Assembly: GCA_029940475.1 (NCBI GenBank)
Contig: JAPYUT010000008.1
Location: 1 to 64,000, forward strand
Source: Verrucomicrobiales bacterium
GTDB lineage: Bacteria > Verrucomicrobiota > Verrucomicrobiia > Verrucomicrobiales > DEV007
Direction of reading: 5' to 3'
DNA length: 64,000 nucleotides
The notes under the pieces are model-generated. The model was not told the DNA's origin, searched no databases, and was given only the letters and a program-made list of their open reading frames with translations. The position numbers were made by a program, and so were the translations under genes. Position 1 is the first letter of the stretch; each line of letters starts with the position of its first letter. Shown piece by piece: positions 46,951 to 54,831 of the stretch.

Positions 46951-48060
46951 ATGCGACATCGAGGCAAAAACAGGGGCAAAAACAGCAACCTTGATTCACT
47001 TCTAGATACCATGACCAACGTGGTGGGAATTCTGGTGATTGTTTTAATCATGACCCAGGTGAATGTCGCCGATGCGATTCGCCGTTTACGCTCGGCGTTG
47101 CCCGATGTCAGTCACCAACAGATGGAGCAACTGGTTGAGGAGGTTCGGCATATTGATGAGGAATTGGCACTGTTGAATTCGCCGGATGGCGTGGATTATT
47201 CCCGAATCGAGGCGGTGCAAGCCAAGGTGGGTTTGTTGAGGGTGGAATTGGAGCGGGAGAAGCGGGAAGTAAGGCCTGAGAATGAACTCGTGCAGTTAAT
47301 TGCAGCCAGGAAGAAGGCCCTTAAGAAGCAAACACAGGTCATGGATGCCCTGGAAAAAGAGTCTTCCGGATTACTTACCGAACTGGCAAGCGTAAAGGCA
47401 CTTGTCAATAAACCTCCTGTTCGCGTTCGTCTTCCCGATCCCCGTCCCGCACGTGATGATGCATCAGAAATCCTGATGGCCTGCGTAGGAAACCGTGTCT
47501 ATGTGATTGATGGGCCTGCCCTGCAGTCGATCGCAAGGAAGAAATTGGAAACAGCCGGGCGCAAGGTGATCCACAGTATTGAAGGAGCCGTGGATAAGCG
47601 CAAAACAATATACAAACGTAAGGAGTCAGAGGCGTATATAGTTGCTACAAATACGGGTAATACGATGGCCGCCGTAACTTTGCGCACATACCCGGACAGG
47701 GCCAATGCAACCTTGATTATTACGCCTCGGCCTGATGGCGGACAAGCGATCTCAGAAATCCGGGAATCCGACCGGGGTGTGATTCGCATGTTGATGCAGC
47801 AGGCATTTCTCGATCGGGATTATGTGAATTTTTACGTTACTCCGGATGCCTTTGCCACTTACCTGGAGGCGCGACGCATCGCTGAGGTTGATTATAATTT
47901 ACCTGTTGGCTGGGAGTTCATCGACCAGAATGTAAAGATCTATAAAGGGGCGGTGGGCCTGCGCTTTGAGCATACGCCGCCGGTTGCCTCCCCAGCACCG
48001 AAACCAACACCGAAGCCGAAGCCAAGGCCCCCACCCGGAAAGCCCAATGTGCTTGACTAG
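46951..48060 (+). CDS. ExbD/MotB-like single-pass subunit with retained Asp and Pro-rich tail
   Basis: 369 residues. Basic N-terminus, then a membrane helix (LDSLLDTMTNVVGILVIVLI) with Asp19 where ExbD, TolR and MotB carry the proton-binding Asp. Coiled-coil stretches run from about 45 to 150. The periplasmic part contains the phrase FYVTPDAFATYLEARR and PVGWEFID, which parallels the end of the sister protein. The C-terminus is a TonB-like Pro/Lys run (PAPKPTPKPKPRPP). No OmpA-type peptidoglycan-binding motif is seen. Likely the force-coupling subunit of the motor. Confidence 0.75.
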   Translation: MRHRGKNRGKNSNLDSLLDTMTNVVGILVIVLIMTQVNVADAIRRLRSALPDVSHQQMEQLVEEVRHIDEELALLNSPDGVDYSRIEAVQAKVGLLRVELEREKREVRPENELVQLIAARKKALKKQTQVMDALEKESSGLLTELASVKALVNKPPVRVRLPDPRPARDDASEILMACVGNRVYVIDGPALQSIARKKLETAGRKVIHSIEGAVDKRKTIYKRKESEAYIVATNTGNTMAAVTLRTYPDRANATLIITPRPDGGQAISEIRESDRGVIRMLMQQAFLDRDYVNFYVTPDAFATYLEARRIAEVDYNLPVGWEFIDQNVKIYKGAVGLRFEHTPPVASPAPKPTPKPKPRPPPGKPNVLD

Positions 48061-48101
48061 GGAGATCATTATACCTTGATTCACAATCAATGATGTTATT
48101 C

Positions 48102-48926
48102 ATGAAACAATCCATTTACCTGGCAGTTTTGTCTTTTGTCACCTCGGGCAACGCAATTGCCGAGACCTTTAAGCTTTGGCCGGATGGTGAGGGTGGACCG
48201 GGTGCGGCGGGAGTCACGCTCACCGTGCATCGTCCTGCGAAGGGCAAGGAGAATGGTGCGGCTGTGGTAATTTGTCCCGGTGGTGGCTATGGCATGTGCG
48301 TAATGAGTTATGAGGGCAATGATGTCGGGCGCTGGTTTACCAGTCACGGGGTCACCGCTTTCGTCTTGCGTTACCGGGTTGCCCCCCACAAACATCCGCT
48401 CCCTGGAGATGATGTTCGCAAGGCGATCAGCCGGCTACGGGCAGAAGCTGCTGATTTCAATGTTGATCCAAAAAGAATTGGAGTGATGGGGTTTTCAGCT
48501 GGCGGACATCTTGCGGCGACAGCCGGAACTCAGTTTGACGGGGATAAATCGCGTCCTGACTTCATGATCCTTGCGTATCCGGTGATTTCGATGGAAGAGG
48601 GGGTGACCCATATGGGTTCACGCAGGAACCTGCTGGGAGATTCTGCAGCACCTGAACTGGTCAAGCGGATGTCAATGGAGACCCAGGTCACCCGCCGCAC
48701 GCCGCCGGCATTTATTTTCCAGACTGACCAGGACCGGGCGGTGCCTGCTGAGAACGCGTTGCGCTTTGTCTTGTCTTTACGTAAAGCCGGGGTGTCCTGT
48801 GAGTTTCACTTGTTCCGTGAAGGACGCCATGGAGTTGGACTCGGGCGGCATGAGGGATCCAGCAAGTGGCCCGGATTGCTTGAGCAATGGTTGCGTCGTT
48901 CCGGTTATTTGGGAGCAGGGAAATAA
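48102..48926 (+). CDS. Exported alpha/beta hydrolase (carbohydrate-esterase-like)
   Basis: 274 residues from the ATG at 48102 (MKQSIYLAVLSFVTSGNAIA, signal peptide); an ATG at 48090 is in frame. The oxyanion region is VVICPGGGYG, the nucleophile elbow is GVMGFSAGGHLAA (Ser), the acidic residue lies in FQTDQDRAVP, and the catalytic His is in FREGRHGVGLG. This layout fits the BD-FAE/acetylxylan-esterase-like group acting on acylated glycans. The thioesterase gene begins 5 bp after its stop. Confidence 0.9.
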   Translation: MKQSIYLAVLSFVTSGNAIAETFKLWPDGEGGPGAAGVTLTVHRPAKGKENGAAVVICPGGGYGMCVMSYEGNDVGRWFTSHGVTAFVLRYRVAPHKHPLPGDDVRKAISRLRAEAADFNVDPKRIGVMGFSAGGHLAATAGTQFDGDKSRPDFMILAYPVISMEEGVTHMGSRRNLLGDSAAPELVKRMSMETQVTRRTPPAFIFQTDQDRAVPAENALRFVLSLRKAGVSCEFHLFREGRHGVGLGRHEGSSKWPGLLEQWLRRSGYLGAGK

Positions 48927-48931
48927 CTTTT

Positions 48932-49342
48932 ATGCCCGCCATTTTTGATTACCAGCTGATTGTAGGCCCCGGGGATATTGATCAGCAGGGGCATGTGAAC
49001 AATGTTGAGTATATACGATGGATGCAGCATGCGGCAGTGGCTCATTCGGATGCTCAGGGTTGGGATGCCAAACGATATGCGCAAATCGGAGGCACCTGGT
49101 TTGTCCGCTCCCACAGCATTGAATACCTGATTCAGGCCCTGAAGGGCGATTCAATTATCATACGCACCTGGGTGGCAACTCTTGAACGGGTGCGTTCAGT
49201 TCGTAAATTCCGCTTTGAGCGCAAAAATGAACTGCTGGCCCGGGCGGAAACCCTGTGGGTCTGGATTGACCTTGATTCTGGCAGGCTTCGCCCGGTTCCC
49301 GTTGAGGTAGCAGATGCCTTTGAGGTGACTGAATTCGATTGA
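48932..49342 (+). CDS. Acyl-CoA thioesterase, 4HBT hot-dog family
   Basis: 136 residues from the ATG at 48932. The hot-dog fold signature is DIDQQGHVNNVEYIRWMQHA, with the catalytic Asp at the D-x-x-G-H-V-N-N motif, followed by GTWFVRSHSIEYL and WVWIDLDSGR. Such enzymes hydrolyse acyl-CoA or acyl-ACP; YbgC-type members are linked to the Tol-Pal region, which is suggestive next to an ExbB/ExbD-like cluster but not proof. Coupled to the hydrolase gene. Confidence 0.9.
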   Translation: MPAIFDYQLIVGPGDIDQQGHVNNVEYIRWMQHAAVAHSDAQGWDAKRYAQIGGTWFVRSHSIEYLIQALKGDSIIIRTWVATLERVRSVRKFRFERKNELLARAETLWVWIDLDSGRLRPVPVEVADAFEVTEFD

Positions 49343-49421
49343 GCCGGCAGTTTTTTTAATGTTCGAATTGATGGCTCTACTGCTGATTTAATGTTAATTG
49401 TTGCTCCTTTAAATAATTGCA

Positions 49422-49652
49422 ATGCATGTGATCAAGAGACTGGTAATGATTCTGGGGACTATTTCTATTATCTCCTGTAACCATCACGGCAATAGATCCG
49501 GTAAGGCCATGTCGATCGGAAGTTTTAAAGCCAACTCAGGCGATGCGGGTGTGTCATTGCCGCGGCAGGCTCAGGACGGATCCATGATTGTCACTCCGGA
49601 GGGAACCAGAGCATTAAAGGTTCGACGGGAAAGTGACGAGGTGACGCCCTGA
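49422..49652 (+). CDS. Small putative lipoprotein
   Basis: 76 residues. A hydrophobic N-terminus ending in a possible lipobox (GTISIISCNHHG, Cys19) suggests a lipid-anchored peptide; the start may be ATG 49422 or 49446. The mature part is short and polar with no recognised domain. It stands between the thioesterase gene and the converging redox operon. It could be a chance frame, though the signal-like start argues for a real gene. Confidence 0.5.
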   Translation: MHVIKRLVMILGTISIISCNHHGNRSGKAMSIGSFKANSGDAGVSLPRQAQDGSMIVTPEGTRALKVRRESDEVTP

Positions 49653-49694
49653 GGTTTGCAGGGATTGCCCGGATTCCTGGCGATAGAATATTCT

Positions 49695-52600
49695 CTATGA
49701 CTTGGGCATCTGGTGGACTGAGTTGTGAATTTCACCTTTTACCTCTGCCCCGGCGGAATCGCGCAGGTTGTATTTAATGGACATGCCCCAGGTTGGTTTC
49801 AACTCAGGTATATGCAGGCGTGTCTTCCTGCCATCTGCTGACAAGGTGACTTTTGTAATGGCAAGTTTACGCTGATTGTAGTGTCTTGATCCATAATTCC
49901 TTGTGCGTTTCAGGTCCCAGACCTCAACCTGGTAGGAACGTGTGGTGGTGGCCGTCGCGCTGTCAAGTTTAGTGGTAAACCCAAGTTGAATGCCATCATT
50001 GGTTGCTTCCAGGAGAATCGGGAGCTTGGGGTTTTTACCGGTGTGCCGGATACGGTAGAATCCACCGTCACCACGCTTACTGCCCGCCCAGGCGAACATG
50101 CCGGTAGCGTAGAGTTGTCCGTTGCCGGGATGGAATCGACCGCGCATGATGCCGGTTGGAAAGTCAAGCCCGAGTGAAATCATTCCGCCCTGGGCCTGGC
50201 TGCCTATTTTCTCGTGTGGCACAAGGAAGATCCTGCCCGTTCCGTAACTTAAGTTGAGCAGTTTTCCGTTCAGTGCCCCCCATTTCGCGCCTTCAGGAAC
50301 CCACATCAGTTCACCGGGGCTACGATCGAAGGCATTGGTGATCCAGCACAGTGGTTGATCCATTGCCTCGTCGCTGTTGTCAGTGACGTCATGGTAGCCA
50401 TACATGTTGCCGTAGAAACCTCCCTTTTTAACGTAGTTTATTCGATTTTTAGGATTCCAGTGACCCTCCTGATCAGTAACGATGAAGGTGCCGTCCGGGT
50501 TCAGGCAGACACCGTTTGCCGCGCGGAAGCCATTGGCGATGATCTCGGTATTCTGGCCATCGGCACTGACCTTGAGCAGGGTTCCGTGGTGAGGGACGAG
50601 GGCTGTCTTGGCATGACGTGCCGACTTGGCATAGTAGAAGTTACCCTTTTCATCTGTCTGCAGCCCCATGGCAAACTCGTGGAAGTGTTCAGTTACCTGA
50701 TGGTCGTTGTTGAAGCTCTCGATATAGTCGATTTCATTGTCTTTGTTCAGGTCATGAAGCCTGGTGATCTGGTCTCGGCAAGTGATGTAGATTGCGCCGT
50801 CTACAATGCGGACACCGAGCGGCTGGAAGAGCCCGGTTGCGATTCGCTGCCAGTGGTGCGCACCGAATTTATCACCTATTCCATCGACGATGAACACATC
50901 GCCCAGCCAAGTCGCAACGGCGGCACGTTTGCCGTCAGCAAAGAAATCAAAGCCGCCAAGCCGCATCCATGAGTTCCACGGATTTTCCTGGGGAAGGGTA
51001 ATTTCATCGACTTCAAAAGGCTTCTGGTCACCGGCGTTTTTACCTTTCGTGGTAATGATTTCAGGCCAGCGCTTGGGTCCTCCTGCGGTGAGTTGAGAGA
51101 GCCCGATTGGGGGGCCGCTGTTGGCGAGATGGGCGTCGAGCGTTGCCTGGCCAGTGGCAGCGATGAGGACTTTTACACTTGCCGGTGTTGCTGAGGGCGG
51201 GACCTCAAGGACGAAGAACTTGTCGTTTGCCTTGGCCAGTTTCATTGTTGCGCCTCCCTTGAGGGCAACTGCCGTGTCGCTTGGGGCAATGCGCAGGCGC
51301 AGCGTCTTGTCCGCTCTCGAAATTTCAAGCGTGCGTGTAAAGATTGTTGTTTCCCCCAGGGTTTCATAGCCAGGTAATTCGCGTATTTCCGTATTGCCGA
51401 TGGTGTATTTGAGGACCGCCCGGTTGCCGTGCAGGTAAAGGCCCTTGTAGTGGGCCCAGTCACGTGGCAGCGGGCCATACGGCTTGCCGTCGCGACCCAG
51501 GAACCTGGGATCCTTGAAACTGCCATCCAAGGGGCGCCCGACACCCGGCCCGACCGGATTCTCGAAGGCCTTGTTGCCAATCAGGGATGCGTGGCTTCCG
51601 TGAGACTGGTCGAGAGCAATACCTCTCCAGTCTATATATCCACTTCCTTCCCAGGCTGCCGCGACGCGCATTGTGTCGTGATCGTAGAGTATCCACTTGT
51701 TGCCCCGGGCGATGCCGCCGGGACCTTCATCAAGGCGCACGGCGATTCCCTTGTAGGCGATATTTCCCCCGGCGACCTGTATGGTCCAGAACTGCACAGG
51801 ACCGTAATTCATTTTTTTCCACTTTGGGTCACCTGCGCCAAATAATTTGGGGGATTGGGGGCCAAGGCCCAGCCCGCGGGGCAGTGAACTCAAGTAGGCA
51901 TCATTGGCCTCGACGTATTGAGAAGGATTCTGTTTCTTAATGAAGGTTTCCCGGATGAAGTGGATCACGTCCCATTTCTGCTGTGGTGTCATCCATGGCT
52001 GGGCCACCATCAGGTTAAAACCTTTGGTGAGCGTGCCGTACATTGACAGCGGATCCTTGCCGTTCTTGAATTCGCCACTGTGGAAACGCAGCGCGGTAGG
52101 GAGGGTTCCCTCCAGTTTGTCAGTTCCGTGGCAGGTGATACACAGGCCGTTATAGATTCGCGCACCACGGTCAAGGCTGTTGTGGTCCCAGGCATTTACA
52201 ATGCGTGAGTGGTCGGCGTCCCCGAGTTCATCGACAATTACCTTGGTCACGGTGACTATGGATTTGTCTCCGCTAATAAACACATGGCGTGCGAGGAAGC
52301 CGTTTTTAAGCATGGGTTCACCGGGTTCGTTCTTGGAGTTGTTCTCCTGCGGGGCAGGGGGCTGCCAGTTGAAGTCCGGGGTGTTGGTTTCTGCCACCTT
52401 GCCTGAGACACCAAGTTTTGTTTCCTTGTCATTCAGAGCACGCTTCCAGAAGCGCACGTTGCTTATTTCACCGTGAAAATCCCCGCCAAAGTCGGGTGTG
52501 CAGGCCCCAATTTGGAACAATGCTCCAACCGGGTCAGGCCGATGGAACCCGGCTTTCCCGGCGATTTGTTTGCCGTCGAGGTAGAGTTTGGCCATGCCAG

Positions 52601-53198
52601 CTGCACTTACCAAGGCCGCTTCGTGCCACTTGCCGTCGTCAACCTTGTCGCCTCCGGCAACTTCTCCCAGCCAACCAATGTCATAGGTTAACCGACCGTT
52701 GCGAATGAACAGGACCTTACCGTTTTCGAGCCATTTTTTCCCGGGGATAGCCTTTGAGGTGAGGCTGCCATCCTGCTTGGTCCGGAAGCGCACGTATATG
52801 GTAAAATCCTTACTTAGGTTGAATGGGTCGCCGGCCTGTTTACGACTGGAGATAAATAAGGTGCCCTTTGCTCCCTTCGGCGGGGTTTGGGTGGTGGTTG
52901 TACCGTATTTGATGATTTCACCGAAGGGTTGGCCATTGAGCCAAGCCCCGATTTCACCGCGTTCACCGTCCTTTTGACGAGCTCCGATCTCAATCGTTCC
53001 CTGTTCACCGGCCTTAAACGGGAAAGTAACGGGTGCCTCACCTGTCGCATTTACCACAAGTTTTCCGTTTCCGGTGGCATGGTATTGGGCTTTCAGGTGA
53101 AAGTTGGCCAGTGCCCCATCGCTTTTCCAGAGTTCTTCAGCCTGGGCGCTTAAAGCAATCAAGGCTGAGCAGCCGAGGATAATGGTGATACGTTTCAT
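49695..53198 (-). CDS. Secreted LamG / cytochrome c / beta-propeller protein (DUF6797-like)
   Basis: 1167 residues from the ATG at 53198 (MKRITIILGCSALIALSAQA, signal peptide). Order: a beta-domain to about 110; a LamG lectin domain (about 125-290; KDFTIYVRFRTK, DGKWHEAALV, LYLDGKQIAG, NVRFWKRALND); a c-type cytochrome with C353-x-x-C-H357 (LCITCHGTDKL); a middle domain of the DUF6797 type (GNKWILYDHDTMRVAAAW); and a glucose-dehydrogenase-like propeller (VATWLGDVFIVDG, FRAANGVCLNPDG). Likely a periplasmic or surface redox enzyme passing electrons through heme. Last gene of a three-gene operon; substrate unknown. Confidence 0.87.
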   Translation of the reverse strand: MKRITIILGCSALIALSAQAEELWKSDGALANFHLKAQYHATGNGKLVVNATGEAPVTFPFKAGEQGTIEIGARQKDGERGEIGAWLNGQPFGEIIKYGTTTTQTPPKGAKGTLFISSRKQAGDPFNLSKDFTIYVRFRTKQDGSLTSKAIPGKKWLENGKVLFIRNGRLTYDIGWLGEVAGGDKVDDGKWHEAALVSAAGMAKLYLDGKQIAGKAGFHRPDPVGALFQIGACTPDFGGDFHGEISNVRFWKRALNDKETKLGVSGKVAETNTPDFNWQPPAPQENNSKNEPGEPMLKNGFLARHVFISGDKSIVTVTKVIVDELGDADHSRIVNAWDHNSLDRGARIYNGLCITCHGTDKLEGTLPTALRFHSGEFKNGKDPLSMYGTLTKGFNLMVAQPWMTPQQKWDVIHFIRETFIKKQNPSQYVEANDAYLSSLPRGLGLGPQSPKLFGAGDPKWKKMNYGPVQFWTIQVAGGNIAYKGIAVRLDEGPGGIARGNKWILYDHDTMRVAAAWEGSGYIDWRGIALDQSHGSHASLIGNKAFENPVGPGVGRPLDGSFKDPRFLGRDGKPYGPLPRDWAHYKGLYLHGNRAVLKYTIGNTEIRELPGYETLGETTIFTRTLEISRADKTLRLRIAPSDTAVALKGGATMKLAKANDKFFVLEVPPSATPASVKVLIAATGQATLDAHLANSGPPIGLSQLTAGGPKRWPEIITTKGKNAGDQKPFEVDEITLPQENPWNSWMRLGGFDFFADGKRAAVATWLGDVFIVDGIGDKFGAHHWQRIATGLFQPLGVRIVDGAIYITCRDQITRLHDLNKDNEIDYIESFNNDHQVTEHFHEFAMGLQTDEKGNFYYAKSARHAKTALVPHHGTLLKVSADGQNTEIIANGFRAANGVCLNPDGTFIVTDQEGHWNPKNRINYVKKGGFYGNMYGYHDVTDNSDEAMDQPLCWITNAFDRSPGELMWVPEGAKWGALNGKLLNLSYGTGRIFLVPHEKIGSQAQGGMISLGLDFPTGIMRGRFHPGNGQLYATGMFAWAGSKRGDGGFYRIRHTGKNPKLPILLEATNDGIQLGFTTKLDSATATTTRSYQVEVWDLKRTRNYGSRHYNQRKLAITKVTLSADGRKTRLHIPELKPTWGMSIKYNLRDSAGAEVKGEIHNSVHQMPKS

Positions 53199-53332
53199 AA
53201 TGGCGAAGCTAACAGTTGAGGGTGATGCGGTAGAGCAAAAAAACAGCCATAGCCCATGCCGGCACGGGATGATTGCCCGGGACTGGCGAGAAGGAAATTC
53301 CGGGCACAGTGGCAATTGGACCGCAACAAGTG

Positions 53333-54796
53333 CTATTTTCCGGGAATTTCGTTCAGGGTGTAGTAGCCGACCGGATGCAGTAACGACTTGCCGCCTGTGT
53401 TTTTTACGCCCGGGAGGTTGAGTTCATGGATATTGCCCTTGACCAGGCCGTCGACTTTCAGGCGGACCGATTTCCGGTCACCAGATACCGTTGCCGACTT
53501 GATTGAGGGATTGCTCTTATCGACAACAGGACTGCCGTATCCGCTTTGGTATATATAGGTATAGGCATCCATCCTGTAGCTGGCAATGTCAGCTGCTGAC
53601 TTCGGGTCGACTGGCTGGGTGAAGATAAGCTCAAAGCCGTCAGGCTGGGCCTTCATTTCAAGAATTTCAAACGGGATAGTTCCGTTGAAATGACAACGTT
53701 CAAGGGCGAATCTTTTGCCTCCCCGCGCGCCCCAGCCGCGGTCGGTGCCGCCGACAAACATGCTGCCGTCGGGACCAAGCCGGACGGCAACGTTCCCTGA
53801 ACCGAATTTTCCCCGGAAAGGGAATGCCGCCCCCTGGTAGACACCGTTGACTTTCTCCAGCGCAACACGAAGAACCGTTGACATGGTTTGCTCGCCGACG
53901 AAAAGCTGGTTGGTAAAAGGCCCGAATTTTCCGGTCGTGTCACAAGCGATTCCGGTTGGGGAGTTGCTCAGCTTGCCGTGCGGAAACATTGCAGCAGGGG
54001 GCACCAACTGGGGAATCTTGTCGAGCTCGATGGCCATGCGACTACCGCTTTTCGGGTCAGTGGGCCGATCCCCAATGGCATCGGTGAGGCTGTAATACTT
54101 GTTTCCGGACGGGTTGCCGACAAATCCTCCCACAGGCAGCGGCTTAATCGAACTGGTTCCGTTCCACAAGCCCTGGTTGTCACAGTAAAACATGTCTCCA
54201 AGGTGATTTTGGCCGATGCCGCCTGGTGAGCGGATACCGCTGGTAGTGGGGAGCATCCTGCCATCAGGGGTGACTCTCACGCACCATCCCCGGAAATCCG
54301 AACTGGCTCCCCCTGAACCTGTCAGGCAAAGAACCACCCAGATGTTGCCTTCCTTGTCATGGCGTGAACCAAAGGCATATTCGTGGTAATCTCCGTTGAT
54401 TCCCCATGCTGAGGAAACACTCTCGAAGACATCAGCGCGCCAGTCAGCATCCTCGTCTTTCATGCGCGTGACTTCCGGACGTTGTGTGGCATAAAGCCAA
54501 CCGTCTTTCCAGGCAATTCCCAATACCTCATGAAGGCCAGTTGCCCATGGCGTCCACTTGTCATCCCCGGGATCATCGGTGTAGGCACCCTCGACGACAT
54601 AAATATCACCGCGACGGGAACTCACAGCGATGCGTTTACCCGGAAGTATTTCTATGCCTCCGACTTCAAGGACAATGTCTCCGGGAATCGGAATATCGAC
54701 AATGGGATAATGATCGGCTTCCTGTGCCGGATTTTGTGCCAGAAGCCATGAGCTGCTGCAGGCTATTATAACCAGGATGGGAATGAAAGGTTTCAT
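53333..54796 (-). CDS. Secreted glucose/sorbosone-dehydrogenase-like beta-propeller protein
   Basis: 487 residues with a signal peptide (FIPILVIIACSSSWLLAQ). Six-bladed propeller phrases are RIAVSSRRGDIYVVEGAY, VLGIAWKDGWLYATQRPEV, NIWVVLCLTG and RLGPDGSMFVGGTDRGWG. The last 100 residues form a beta-sandwich (FELIFTQPVDPKSAADIASY). It resembles the propeller end of the cytochrome protein downstream (135 bp) and may be a paralogous partner. Whether PQQ is bound cannot be told. Confidence 0.87.
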   Translation of the reverse strand: MKPFIPILVIIACSSSWLLAQNPAQEADHYPIVDIPIPGDIVLEVGGIEILPGKRIAVSSRRGDIYVVEGAYTDDPGDDKWTPWATGLHEVLGIAWKDGWLYATQRPEVTRMKDEDADWRADVFESVSSAWGINGDYHEYAFGSRHDKEGNIWVVLCLTGSGGASSDFRGWCVRVTPDGRMLPTTSGIRSPGGIGQNHLGDMFYCDNQGLWNGTSSIKPLPVGGFVGNPSGNKYYSLTDAIGDRPTDPKSGSRMAIELDKIPQLVPPAAMFPHGKLSNSPTGIACDTTGKFGPFTNQLFVGEQTMSTVLRVALEKVNGVYQGAAFPFRGKFGSGNVAVRLGPDGSMFVGGTDRGWGARGGKRFALERCHFNGTIPFEILEMKAQPDGFELIFTQPVDPKSAADIASYRMDAYTYIYQSGYGSPVVDKSNPSIKSATVSGDRKSVRLKVDGLVKGNIHELNLPGVKNTGGKSLLHPVGYYTLNEIPGK

Positions 54797-54831
54797 AATG
54801 CGTTAATTTTTTTCCAGTTGCAGGAAGGGCG

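Noticed and set aside
46311-47051. 246-codon minus-strand frame in the motor cluster
   Set aside because: It is antisense to two ExbD-like genes with clear membrane and coiled-coil patterns.
50355-50972. 205-codon plus-strand frame inside the cytochrome/propeller gene
   Set aside because: It is antisense to the conserved propeller domain and has no recognisable motif.
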